A stretch of 64,000 bases of DNA. Source: Heterocephalus glaber (Eukaryota; Chordata; Mammalia; Rodentia; Bathyergidae). Every line of letters begins with the position of its first letter. The stretch's first letter is position 1. The DNA is taken from contig NW_004624795.1 in assembly GCF_000247695.1 (NCBI RefSeq), positions 6,467,125 to 6,531,124 of the forward strand, written 5' to 3'. Shown here in pieces: positions 45,020-56,212 of the stretch. The notes beneath the pieces are model-generated. The model had not been told where the DNA came from. It saw only the letters and a list, made by a program, of their open reading frames with translations, and did no database searches. Both the position numbers and the translations under genes were made by a program.

Positions 45020-46485
45020 TCAATCTTCCTCATCTACTAAGAGGATTCCACCTTTTTCCTTTTGGGCCTCCTTTTTTCTTTTTCTTTTTAGCTTTTCACA
45101 GTCCTTCTTAAAATGGCCCTTTTCCTTACAACAGGCACATTGATCTTTCTTTAATAGGGGTCTAATCCTTCCCTTGCTCCCTCCCTTTCATGGCTCAACT
45201 TTTCTCTATTCTCTCCCTCAAATCCCTCTAGCCTTTGCAGCTTCTTTCTAATGTCTGGGGCCGACTGGGTAACAAATGCCAAGTTTATTGCCTGCCGATT
45301 TGCAGGGGCGTCTGGATCAATTGGAGTATATGTACTGTGTGCTTCCAACAGACGCTCCAAAAAGGCAGAAGGGGATTCCTCTGGTCCTTGAAGGACCTTG
45401 CTTACCTTGCTCAAATTGGTAGGCTTCCAAGCAGCTCCCCTCGGGCCGGCCAGGAGATGCTGATGATAGTTCTGGAGAGCTTATCTCCCGCCCGAGGTGT
45501 TAGTTTGCCAGTGGGGTCGGGTGGATGGAAGTTGTGCTTCAAGATGGGCTCTCTGTTGGTCATCTAGGGGGCCTTCCGGTCCACCTAGTACCGACCTCAC
45601 AGCTTGTCCCTGGATCCTTTCCCTCTTCTCTGAGGTAAAAAGGGCCTGGAGGAGTTGTTGGCAATCATCCCAAATAGGATCATGGGTATGGAAGATAGAC
45701 TCTAGGAGAGATATTAGGGCTTGGGGCTTCTCTGAGAAGGGAGGATTTTGATGTTTCCAATTATATAAGTCACTGGTAGTGAAAGGGATATAAATATAGT
45801 GACCTTGTTCTGTCTCCTGAAGGGGCAAGAGAGGGGCTGAACTAATTGCCCCAATGGGGACCTCGCAAGGCCCATATGCAGCCCCAGCTTGTGTGTGTGG
45901 GGGAGAAGTCACAGAGTCTGGGGACTGGGGCCCCTCAGGGAGAGGAGAATAGAGAGGAGTAGGAGCCGAAGGTTGAACAGACGGAGGAAGGGAAGGATTT
46001 CAGGGTCTAGAGTGGGAGCCATCTGAGGAGGTGGAGGAGTCCACATAGGGCAGAGGCCCTCCTAAGGGATCCAGGGGGTCAGGTTCCTGAGAGAGAACCG
46101 GCTTAGGAGCCGGGGGCTTAAGTTCCCAGGGCCCTTTTGGGGCAGTCACTAAAATGCGAGTGTCTGCTCAAAGGGAACAACACTGCAGCCAAGCTGGAGG
46201 TTTCTCACAAGCCTCAACCCAGATGTCTATGTAGAGAAATTGGTCTGGGTGGCCAGGGCGACGGGTGACTTTGCCCCAAACTGCCCAGCAAACACTGGGG
46301 TCAAAAGTCCCTTCGGCTGGCCATCCCACCCTGAAGGCTGGCCATTCCAGTTGGCACAGGGAGTGGAGTTTTCCGTGAGAAAATTTCACCCTGTATTCAT
46401 CTTCTTGTTCTGGAGAAAAAGCCAATTTAAAATTAGTGAGAAAGCAGTCAAGCGGAGTGGACCCGGTAGAACAGGTTCCTCCCAT
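45020..46485 (-). pseudogene. gag: Proviral gag (broken)
   Basis: Starts MGGTCSTGSTP, with Gly2 for myristoylation. Matrix (about 100 codons), a Pro-rich p12-like region, capsid with the major homology region (QGPEESPSAFLERLLEA), and a nucleocapsid with one CCHC knuckle (CACCKEKGHFKKDC). In-frame stops: TGA at 46168-46170, TGA at 46000-46002, TAA at 45481-45483. A frame change lies near 45160-45185, just before nucleocapsid. Gag ends at TGA 45020-45022, where the pol precursor would be reached by readthrough. Confidence 0.9.
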
Positions 46486-46559
46486 TACTCTGCTCCTGAT
46501 GAAGATTGGAAAGAAAAAAATGTAAAATCAAACACACAACAGACACAACATTAACATAC

Positions 46560-47164
46560 NNNNNNNNNNNNNNNNNNNNNNNNNNNNNNNNNNNNNNNNN
46601 NNNNNNNNNNNNNNNNNNNNNNNNNNNNNNNNNNNNNNNNNNNNNNNNNNNNNNNNNNNNNNNNNNNNNNNNNNNNNNNNNNNNNNNNNNNNNNNNNNNN
46701 NNNNNNNNNNNNNNNNNNNNNNNNNNNNNNNNNNNNNNNNNNNNNNNNNNNNNNNNNNNNNNNNNNNNNNNNNNNNNNNNNNNNNNNNNNNNNNNNNNNN
46801 NNNNNNNNNNNNNNNNNNNNNNNNNNNNNNNNNNNNNNNNNNNNNNNNNNNNNNNNNNNNNNNNNNNNNNNNNNNNNNNNNNNNNNNNNNNNNNNNNNNN
46901 NNNNNNNNNNNNNNNNNNNNNNNNNNNNNNNNNNNNNNNNNNNNNNNNNNNNNNNNNNNNNNNNNNNNNNNNNNNNNNNNNNNNNNNNNNNNNNNNNNNN
47001 NNNNNNNNNNNNNNNNNNNNNNNNNNNNNNNNNNNNNNNNNNNNNNNNNNNNNNNNNNNNNNNNNNNNNNNNNNNNNNNNNNNNNNNNNNNNNNNNNNNN
47101 NNNNNNNNNNNNNNNNNNNNNNNNNNNNNNNNNNNNNNNNNNNNNNNNNNNNNNNNNNNNNNNN
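46560..47164. other. Assembly gap (605 N)
   Basis: Run of N covering the gag leader, the primer binding site and about three-quarters of the 5' LTR. The non-round length suggests an estimated size. If correct, it fits the missing 334 bp of LTR plus about 270 bp of leader. The tRNA primer type cannot be determined. Confidence 0.99.
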
Positions 47165-47271
47165 ACAACAAGCACATCCCTGGAACTCGATGTCTACCTG
47201 GTGATCCGTAACAGAAGCAGACAAGTTGGGGCCCTATTACAAAGATGGAGTAACTGTTGTTCAGTCTTACA
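47165..47271 (-). repeat. 5' LTR of the provirus (U3 end only)
   Basis: 107 bases ending at the outer inverted repeat. By eye, identical base for base to 39461-39567 of the 3' LTR. Followed by the CTAGA target duplication. Confidence 0.93.
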
Positions 47272-47276
47272 CTAGA

Positions 47277-49364
47277 AGTGCTTCTCATTCAAGGGCCATA
47301 TGAAGGGGCCACGTCCCATGAGTGGCCGGGAGGGGTGACACCCAGTGCTTCAAGAGGCATGGGGAAGGCCAGGGTTTCCAGAGCCCCCAATTTCATACTG
47401 GAGTCTCCAGCCCAGTGCTGAGTCCAGCCAAGGCCAGAATTAGAGGAAAAGGCTTCGGTCAAAGGGGATGGTGCCGTAGGCCCAAAGCTGAAGCCAGAAC
47501 CCAAGGGTCCTGACCCCAAACAGGAGCTCTAACCATTGCACTGGCCAGTCCTGGGGCTGAAAGGTCCCCAGTGGAATCAAGCTGAGTCTGGGATCCCCAT
47601 TTTAGGAAGGAGAGCTTCTTCGGGCGCTCACCCCTGAAGGGCCACAAAGGAAGATCTTCAAGTCTTCCAAGCCCAGAGCCAGCCTTCCTGGTGTACTTGG
47701 TGCCTAGGACTCTGTAAGTCTAGAAGGAACAGGAGAGGAGGAGCGACAGAAGACATTGGCAAGGAGACCAAGATAAAGACAGGGGAAAGAGGGTGCTGTG
47801 GAAGCCAGGACCACCAGGGCCAGGAGAGAGCTTCAAAGGCACCTTTTCCAAATTGCTCAAGCCACCAGGTTCCAGAGATATCAAGGAGTTTGTTGAGGTC
47901 GCACAGCTACAAAAGGTCGCACAGCTACTGCCTGAGGCATGGAGGGGGTTGGAGGTGACCCAGTCAGTCCCTGCCCTTGGGGACCTCTCAGACTGGCGGA
48001 AAGACAGACAGACTTCACAACCAAATATAACCCAAGGGACTTTGTGATAAGATGGGGAACTCTTTTGCCCAGAGATGGGGGTGGAGGACAGGACTGGAAG
48101 GGAAGAGGGAGACCGAGAGGGCTTAGAGGACTTGCAGGAGTAGAGGTCCCCCATCCAGCTGCCAGGGAAAGAGGGGTCTCATTCTGTCCCCACCCACCTC
48201 ACTCTGAGTCCACCCATCTCCACTGTACCAGCCCGCAGCCTGAGACGTCCCTCCTGCCTGCAGAGGCACAGGAGGCACTGGCCTCTTCTGCACTATCTTG
48301 CTGGCCCCTCTCACACTTGTCCCTGAACAGCCAAGGAAGGGAACACCTCTTCCTGTATGGAGAGAGGAAGGATCAGGGGAGGCAGCAGCCAGGGCAACCG
48401 GATATAGTGTGTAAGCAGGGGCAGGGAGAGATGGACCACGGAGAGATTCACCCCGGAAATTCCCTCTCAACCCCAAGGAGGGGCGCGGGTGGCTTCAGGG
48501 ACCCTGTCAGAGAAGATAGTGGGATGGGGGAGAGAAAGGGGGCCCCAGCACAGAAAGCCCACTCCACAGATGGGGAGGGCTGAGTCTCAGCAGTAGGAAG
48601 GACGTGCTAATGTAGGGGCTCTGCCTGGGGCTTCCCCTGTCCCTCTCCACCCTGGCCAGGCTGAAGTAGAAAAACTGAATGCACAGTGGGCACCTAAGTG
48701 TGCTGGGGTCTCTGTCTCCTTGAGAACCCAAGGAGAAAGATTTGGCTACATTGCCCATATTTTACAGATGCAAATGAGAGGCACTGGGCCAGACTGGGGA
48801 GCCCCAGAGCTCCAGGAAGCAGCAGATCAGGAGGACCACGGAAGGCCACCTGCACTCCCCAGGGTGCACATGTGCACACACCAGAGCACAGTGTGTAGGT
48901 GCCCACAAGCTCCTCCCATTTTACAGATGAAGGAAGTGAGGCCCAGAGATGAATGTGAACCTATGAAGATTTTTTTTTTCTAGAGGGAGGATTGCTAAAT
49001 CCCTCTCCCTGCCTCCCTGACTCATCAGCCCCACGTGTTCAGAGTCTGAGCTCAGCACCCTCCCAGCGCCCCACATCAGAAACATTCAGAGCCAAGGTCA
49101 CTGGCCTCAGGATCTAGAGGGGCCTCTCTTGCAGCCCAGGAGCCATGAGAAGGGGCTATCACTGTCAAGGATCCCCAGCCCCTGCCCCAAAGTCCTTCCC
49201 TGTGGGAGGCATTGTTGAACCTGGCAGAGTGCCCGGAGGCAGGGCTTGGAGGGATAGGCAGGGGCCAGGGGCGGGGCGTGGGTCACAGGCTTCCTGCATC
49301 AGCTTTTCAGGCAGCTGGCCCGGCCATCATTACTGCTTCCTCGCCAGCGCTGCCCCTTGGCCCC
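47277..49364. promoter_or_regulatory. ABCC3 upstream region and proximal promoter
   Basis: No gene in 47277-49000. The proximal part has features fitting a TATA-less, Sp1-type promoter: an AP-1-like TGACTCA at 49018-49024, an E-box CACGTG at 49032-49037, and a GC box GGGGCGGGGC at 49268-49277, about 90 bases before the ATG. No convincing TATA box was seen. The transcription start is unknown. Confidence 0.5.
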
Positions 49365-49394
49365 ATGGACTCCCTGTGTGGCTCCAAGTTCTGG
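49365..49394 (+). CDS. ABCC3: ABCC3 exon 1 coding part (MRP3)
   Basis: ABCC3 is an ABC transporter of the basolateral membrane of liver, gut and kidney cells that exports glucuronides, bile salts and other organic anions. Exon 1 encodes only MDSLCGSKFW before the donor GTAAGG. This is the very N-terminus, outside the first transmembrane segment. The ATG context is CCCCATGG, good for initiation. The human and rat exons, as I recall them, have five more residues between CGS and SKFW; here the sequence GGCTCC appears once where the longer form would have it twice. Phase 0 into exon 2. Only the first three exons lie in the window. Confidence 0.93.
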
Positions 49395-50083
49395 GTAAGG
49401 CTTGGGGCTCGGGGGCTTCTGTGGTGGGAGTAGGGTCATCTAGGGCTACCTGGTCCTCCTTCCCTGCCTTCCCACTGGGGCAGCTGAGATCCTGGGACAG
49501 AGGGTATGCTCGGCCAGTCCCGGGATAGCTGGGTGTGTGGAAGTGTGTAATGAGACCCCTGCTGGCCACACTGGCCCAAGCCAGGTCCCCCGGGATATCT
49601 TGGTGTCTGGGACTTACTTGTCTTGCCATTCCTGGCTGCGTGGAGCTCAGTGAGTGAGTGAGGCAGGAGGCTCCTGTAGGTGCTATGGCTGGCATCCTGG
49701 GAATGCAGAAGTGGCCCCCACTGTTGGCTCCAGCCCCTCTTGGGGTCACCCCTAGCATGTGGATGGAGTACTTTGCCACTGGGAGGGGGTGTTTCCTGGT
49801 GGACCCTCCAGCACATGACCCCCCAACTGAGGCTCAACTGCCTAACCTGCACCCCTACCCTGGGACCCCCAGGGCATCCGGAGCCCCTGTTAAGCAGCTA
49901 CTCTGAGGCAGGTCCCAATTCTTCTGCAGGCCCCAGCCCCGCGCCCCAGGGTGTAGTCAGTGTATGTAGCCTGAAACCTCTCCTCCCAGCAGAGGCAAGT
50001 GGCCAGGTGCTCTCTTTCAGAGACACTCTGTCCCTGACTGTCCAGGGGCTACCCAGCACGGGCTGGTCTCAAATCCAGACTTA

Positions 50084-50174
50084 GGGCCGGGGATTTAGCT
50101 CAGTGATGCCACCACTTGTCTCACAAGCGCAAAGTCCCGAGTTCGATCCCTGGTACCCCCCAAAAAAGAAATAT
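50084..50174 (+). repeat. ID-like SINE
   Basis: GGCCGGGGATTTAGCTCAGT ... GTTCGATCCCTGGTACC plus tail, with 14-bp duplications CAAATCCAGACTTA (50070-50083 and 50175-50188). Confidence 0.92.
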
Positions 50175-50238
50175 CAAATCCAGACTTAAATCCCTTTCTC
50201 TATGTCTTTTCTGCATTTTGAGGCTCTATACACACATG

Positions 50239-50239
<1 letters not shown>

Positions 50240-50284
<45 letters not shown>
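50240..50284. repeat. (GT)n microsatellite
   Basis: About 22 GT units, uninterrupted. Confidence 0.92.
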
Positions 50285-50286
<2 letters not shown>

Positions 50287-51654
50287 GTCAGGGGCCACAA
50301 CATGGGCTGTCACTTCAGGTCTCTTGGGCTGGTGTTTATGATTTGGGATAGGCTGAAGCCATTACATGGATTTTTTGAAACTTGGGGCAATGGAATACCT
50401 GTGAAAGTCTCTTTGGGGATGTCTCATTTTCTCCATACCACTAACGGATTAATCAGGAATGATGCAACTTCTCGGCCATGACCCCTCTGCCTGAGCCCCC
50501 CCGGAACCCCGTCTGTCCTCCATCCCTGACCCAACATCTGTCACAAAGGCCCAGAGGTTGTACCTTCTGCTTATCAGTGTACTTCCTCCAGCTGCTCAGC
50601 TGTACCTCGCCGATGTGACCACGGTGTGGTCTCGGTGATGGAGGTGACCAACCAGGCAGAGGATTTGAAAATCAAGAGGGCAATTATGCCCAAGCCTGGG
50701 GGATGCAAAGGTCCCTTGTTCCTGGATGACAGTAAAACTTTGAGTGCATAGAAGTCCCAGGAACCTGGAACTGAAAAACAGATACCCCACCCTGTGCCAA
50801 GTTCAGAGACCTTTTGGCTCACACTTTCATGCAATGGATCGAGGAGACCACCAGTCTCACCACTGTCACCTCTTCTTTGTGGAGGCTAGGGAGGAAAGGT
50901 CACAGGATTGTGTTACTGGACCAGAGCCCAGTGTGCTCTGCACCAGAGAGCAGGACTCCTCGGATGTGTGCCCAACATCCATCCCCTTGCTGCGCACCTC
51001 TGAGTCTCAGAGCCCTGGCCCTGTGCGGCCCATGAGTTGTAAGTGCCTCTTCTGAGAACTCAGCCCAGTGGGACTGAGCCATCTACATTAGGGCTCCCTC
51101 AAAGGATCTCACCTTGGGTATCTTTAGTGTCAGGAAACTGGCTACTCCCCTGCCCCTCAATCTTGAAACAGCCTCTCTTCCACACGACCTCCTTGGCTCC
51201 TGAAAGCCATTCCTGGCTGTACCCAGTGTGGTTGGTGACCAAAGTGGGGTGCCGAGAAAGCAGGAAAGCTGCCCTAGCTCATCCTCTAGGGTTTGCAGAG
51301 CTGGGGTGAGGAGGGTCTTGGGAGGGTGGAGTCTAAGCTATAGCTCAGTTTCCAGGAAGCCTTAGTGTTCTGGGCTATTTTGCATCTCATTTGCATTGCA
51401 CATCGTTAAGGTGACTCCTGAAAGGTAGGGGCCCTGGTGACCAAGACTGTGGGAAGTGGTTCAGGGCACCAGAAAGTCCCTGAATCAGGAGAGGGAAAGC
51501 AGAAGGCGGGGGGCGGTGTTCTCGCCTCTCTGGGCTACTTGGAAGTTTTTCCCTAGTTTATCCTCAGAGCTTCACTTTCTTCATCTGTGAAATGGAGAAA
51601 TAACCCACTTTCTACTCACCTTCCAAGACTTTTATGGGGAGTGGACATGAAATT

Positions 51655-51870
51655 CCAGAACCTGGCAGGCAGAGGCAGGAGGGCTTCCACGAGTTGGAGG
51701 CCAACCTGGGCTACACAGTGAATTCAAGGCTAGCCTGGACTACATAGCTAGACCCTGTCTCAAACAAATAGAGGGCCAGGGATTTAGCTCAGTGGTTCTG
51801 CCCCTGCCTGGAAAGCACAAGGTCCCGAGTCCGATCCCCAGAACCAAAATAAATAAATAAATAGAAATAA
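51655..51870 (+). repeat. B1-like SINE followed by ID-like SINE
   Basis: 51655-51770 matches a B1 (7SL-derived) body: AGGCAGAGGCAGG, GAGTTGGAGGCCAACCTGGG, CTGTCTCAAACAAATA tail. Directly in its A-rich tail an ID-like SINE begins (GGCCAGGGATTTAGCTCAGT, 51771-51870) and ends in (AAAT)n. Confidence 0.85.
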
Positions 51871-52385
51871 ACAGAGATTTTCATGGAGATCAAAAGAGAC
51901 AGAATATGTGGAATGATTTTGAGAACTAGGAAACCCTGTGTGGTTGGCAGGTGCTGGTATTCCTGGGAAGAGGAGGAGGTTAGATAGGAGGTCCTAAAAT
52001 AACAAGGGGTGGCAGGGCTATTTCCTGGGAATCTGGGACAGGCTCGGGTAAATCTTTCAGCTTTGGACTTAGTGACACCAAAAAAAAAAAAAAAAAAAGC
52101 TTTCAGCTTTGGTCCCAACCCACTCTAAGGGTGGGAGGCCGGGGGGCCCCCAAGACCCTCTGGACACACACACACACCACGTGCTGGACATATGATTTGT
52201 CTCTCTCTTTCAATATCACCTTCTCTCTCTCTCTGTCTCTCTTTCTGAGCATGTTACTGACATCCCTGATGGCATCTTGGGAGTTTGTGTGGAAATAAAC
52301 TCCAAAAGAGCAAATGGTGTGACTACTCGGGAGGCCAGAAAGGCCTTGGGGACAAAGGAGGCTTGGTGTACATTTGCCCTGGACT

Positions 52386-52478
52386 TGCGGTTCTGGCGCC
52401 AGCCTTGAAAGCACAAGGTCTTGAGTTCGATCTCTGGTACCAAAAACAAAACAAAACAAAACAAAAAAACCAAAAAAC
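52386..52478 (+). repeat. ID-like SINE, 5' part altered
   Basis: The 3' half is near consensus (AAAGCACAAGGTCTTGAGTT, GGTACC, A-rich tail with AAAAC units). The A-box is missing, so the element is truncated. Flanked by 13-bp duplications TTTGCCCTGGACT / TTTACCCTGGACT. Confidence 0.85.
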
Positions 52479-53781
52479 GTTTACCCTGGACTGCTGCCCC
52501 TGCCTCATGCATTACTCTGTTCTGAGCAATACAGGCTGCACGGCACCCAGTGAGGCGAACGAATACAAGGAGTAGGGGCCTGGACTGCTTTGTTTAGGAG
52601 ATGGCGGCCTGTTTTCACAGTTAACCTTATCTGATGACCGAGCCCCAGAAAGTTCAGAAATCCAATGATCCTGACCATGAACCTGTCTGAAGGTGACACC
52701 AGGCATGTGTACACTGGGGATGTGTAAACGCATGGGTGGTGAGCACTTGATGGGGAAGTTGGTGAGATCCTGTCCCAAGGCTGTTTGACCAGCTGGGAAG
52801 ATGAAGATGGGGCAGGTGGGGATTCGCTGGCTCCTCTGAGGAGGTTTCCAGACTCCTTTTTCTCTGGCTCTCTCTGTGCTCCAGATGTAAGGTACTTAGC
52901 AACAATTCTCTGTCTAGGTCCGTGGGCCCCCCATTGGTCAGGCCTATGCTCCCTTTGCTGGGCATGTCCTGGTCCCTTGCCAAGCTGTGATCCCTTGGAG
53001 TTCCAGCTCCACGTCTCCTTCTGGGTTCTACCCAGCCCCAAATTCAGTCACCCACAAGCTGTGTGACCTGGAGCTAGTCACTCACCCTCTCCAGTCTGGA
53101 GCAGCGTTTAGGGAAGCTCTGGAGCCCCCTTCAAATCTGGAGTTGCCCAGTCTTGGGTTTGGGGGCCAAAGCCTTGATTCAGGGTCCCAGAGTATGGGAG
53201 TCTCCCATGCTTCCTCTTGGGCCACTTTGCCTAGCAGGAGAGTGAGGAGCCATGAGAGTGTCGGTGATGGGCAAAGCTCAACTGTCCATGTACTTGGGCT
53301 CTCAAATGGAGATGGTGACATGCAGACCTCCGGAGAAGCCGGAAGTGGCAGAGGGCAGGAGGTGGGCACCTCTTAGCTTACCGAGCCCGAGCACATCCTG
53401 TCCTCCCAGGAACCCTGCCAGGCCAAGGCCCAGTGTGGTCCCCTCCCTCCATTCCATTCCAGCAAGGGTACTTGACCGGGGTGCTGCACCACTGTGACCT
53501 CTAAGCTCTTGGCTTTTATTGAGATTTGTTCCCTTGTGACCTGAGGCTGGCTTCTCACATCCCTTGGGCCTGGGTTGAGGGCCAAGACTTAGGACAGAAA
53601 GAGAGTCAGGGAAGTGGCCTTGGGAAGGGAGCTTTGCCAAGCCTGCCTTCTGGCCCACACCTTAACCAACCTTGAACCTTGGATTACCTGCTGGTCTTTA
53701 GGGAGGTGGTCAGTCCCCAGCAGGAGCTACAGCTGACCCACCCAGGAGGCAGGGACAGAGGGCCTGGGCTGTGCGCCCCTC

Positions 53782-54121
53782 TGTTGGGAGCGATGCGCTA
53801 TAGATCGCTATGGCCAGGCCTAACTCACCTCCTCCCTGCCGTGGAGGTTGTGGTGGAGCAAGGCCTGGCAATAAAGAGGACTGTCTTCCTTCCCACCCAT
53901 CCGGCAAAAACAATCAGACATTATCTCCTACAGACCCTAGCCATTCTCCCTGTTCCAATCAGGCATGCCCTTTCGGTTTCCTTATCTACACTATAAATAA
54001 AGGCGCAGAGGGTACAAGCCTCCCATTTCTCTCATCAAGACAAAGAGTTTCCACCTGGCCTCAGCTATATAGTCTTCTTTGCCTTATTCTTTAAGTTTCT
54101 TAATCTCTCACCATCATTTCA
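53782..54121 (+). mobile_element. Probable solo LTR, class II (IAP/ERVK-like)
   Basis: About 340 bases beginning TGTTGGGAGCG, the start typical of rodent class II LTRs, with CTATAAATAAAGG near 53990 and an end at ...CATTTCA. Flanks CCCCTC and CCCCTA/CCCCCT are only nearly matching, so the target duplication is unproven. No internal retroviral sequence is next to it. Confidence 0.5.
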
Positions 54122-55611
54122 CCCCCTACTCCACTAGCACACCACACCATGGGGCTGCCCCAGGGCCTGATCCCTGGGCGTGGTGGGCAGGACAAGACCT
54201 GAGCGAGCCCTTGCAAGGGTGGCTGGCCTGTCCCCTCCCCCAGCTGGAGCTGCTGTGTTTGAGGCTGGGTCCCTGGGGCAGTGCCACAGGGCTCAGAGGT
54301 CGTGGGAAACCAGGCTAAAGCCTGGATTTGCTTTCTCCTCCTGACTGGATATTCAGGTTTCTAGTCCAGTGGCTCCCCAAACCCCAGCTGGTTCTCTCCC
54401 CGGTGCTGGCAGCCCCTTCCTTCCCTGGCTCTGTGGGAAGCAGTGCAGAAATGAGGTGGGCCAGGCTGGGCTGCACAGATACAAAAAGACTTAATATTTC
54501 AGCTAAGGCAAGGGGGTTGGGGTCGTGCCGAGCCCTATAGAGTGGCAGGAAGCACCACATAATGGGTTGGGGGCTGAAACTCCGGCTCTTCTGCCTGAGT
54601 TCAAATCCTGCATCAGCCAGGGTCTCAGGTGTCACAAACAGGACATGATAATCCTGGCACTCTGTGGAGCTCCATTACCAGAGCTCTGGCTCTTCCAAAG
54701 ACTTCCTCTTCCGGCCCAGGCAGATCAGCAAGGTGAGGGAAGTCAGAGTGTGCCCTTTCCCTCCTGCACCCACATTTCTGCTGAGATAAATGACCTTGTC
54801 AGTCGGTCCTTTCCAAGTGACAATCTGTAAACTTGGGAGCTGCAAGTTATGGGCAGCCCCTCCCCTCCCACACAGGATTAAGGAAGTAATGACTATTCTC
54901 GCAACAGAGGCGGCCACAGGCTGGGCCTGGGACTGGGAAGTCCCTGGCAGAGTTAGGGCCACGGGCTGGGAGTCCCCACTGCTGCCTGCTGTGGGCTTGT
55001 GTCCCCAGGGGTCTCAGCTGCTGTGCCCCCTGAGGGTCGCCTGCCACGGGTCCCTTCTGGGCACTGAACCCTCTGCCTTATCAGCTGCATCCAGCTGTCT
55101 AATCCCAGCCGGTATTAAGGAAGCTGTGGTTGCTGTGGAGACGGGGGGGGGGGGGCTGTGGGCCAGTGTCTCGATCCCAGCTCTTCAGACAGTGGAAGAG
55201 GAGCCATCCTCCACCGTACCCTGCCAGGGAACCAGGCTGATTGTGGGGTCCAAGGAATGATCTCCCCTGACCTGATGCTTAACTTTCCATGGGGCACAGG
55301 GTCCTTTGCACTGCCAGGACCAGCTGTGGCCTTGGTACAGGGAGAAAGCGTACTGTGTTCTTAGGCTTGCAGCTGCCAATGCTAGGCTAAGAGGGACGGG
55401 ATGGGCTGACAGCTTTAATTTGAAAGGTCAGGGTGGACCTCCAGGAGAGTGTGGGGTTTGGAAAAACACTTGTGGGAGATAAGGGTGAGGTATGTGGGTA
55501 TCAAGGGACAGCTGCCAGTGGTGGTACATGCATAGAGGGTCTGAAGATTGGCACAGAGGCTAGGGCTGGAGCAGACTGAGCAAGGAGAGTTAGGTAGATG
55601 CTGTTAGCTAG

Positions 55612-55790
55612 GTGGAGGGCTGTCTCAATCACTGAGACACAATACCTGACACGCACAGTTTAAAGTTTACTTTGGCTCACAGTTTCAGTGGGTTCAGTTC
55701 TTGGACAGCTGGCTCCAAGGCAGGGTGTGGTGCAGGGTGCGGTGAAGGGTGGAAGCCGAAGGCTCCTTATGTCTTGGTAACCAGAAAGCT
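55612..55790 (+). repeat. Rodent LTR-like repeat, partial
   Basis: Shares the block 'ACTTTGGCTCACAGTTTCAGTGGGTTCAGT' type sequence with the 57669-58373 repeat. Diverged and incomplete; extent approximate. Confidence 0.5.
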
Positions 55791-56066
55791 GGGGGATAAG
55801 GGAGGGGCCGGGGAGGGAAATTCACTCTTCTAGGCCAAGGATAATGAAGTAGTGTGGCCTGGTTTAGGCTTCAAAAGTGTCTCTCACTAGCTGCTGGGTT
55901 AGAAAACAGTGGCAGGGCAAGTGGCAGGGCAGATGCAGGGAGACCAGAGGAAGCTGGAAAAGGAATCCAGCTGGGGTATGGACAGGAAGAAGCGGCTGGA
56001 TTTTGGAGAGATTGGGGTGAATCAGGGGAGGTTGCCTTTTTATAGATAAGAACAATCCAATAAACT

Positions 56067-56212
56067 GGGCATGGTGGTGCACATCTGTTATCCCAACACT
56101 TAGGAGGCTGAGGCAGAAGGATCACCATGAGTTGGAGGACAGCTTGAGCTACCTACTGAGTTCAAGCCTAGCCTAAACTACACAGTAAAACTCTGTCTCA
56201 AAAAAGAAGAAA
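56067..56212 (+). repeat. B1-like SINE
   Basis: 7SL-derived: GGGCATGGTGGTGCACATCT, AGGAGGCTGAGGCAGAAGGA, GAGTTGGAGG, CTCTGTCTCAAAAAAG tail. Confidence 0.88.

Larger units (their letters stand above)
39127..47271 (-). mobile_element. Class I (gammaretrovirus-like) endogenous provirus
   Basis: An integrated provirus reading on the minus strand: 5' LTR (mostly in an N gap), gag, pro, pol, env, polypurine tract, 3' LTR. LTR ends are the inverted repeat TGTAAGAC...GTCTTACA. A 5-bp target duplication CTAGA flanks the outside (39122-39126 and 47272-47276). The family is shown by the G2-myristoylated matrix start, a single CCHC zinc knuckle, gag and pro-pol separated by a stop in one frame, YVDD polymerase motif, and a TM with CX6CC. 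Several stops and frame changes interrupt gag, pol and env, so no intact viral genome is present. It lies antisense to both neighbouring genes. Confidence 0.95.

Noticed and set aside
46448..47288. Open frames spanning the N run
   Set aside because: Artefacts of unspecified bases.
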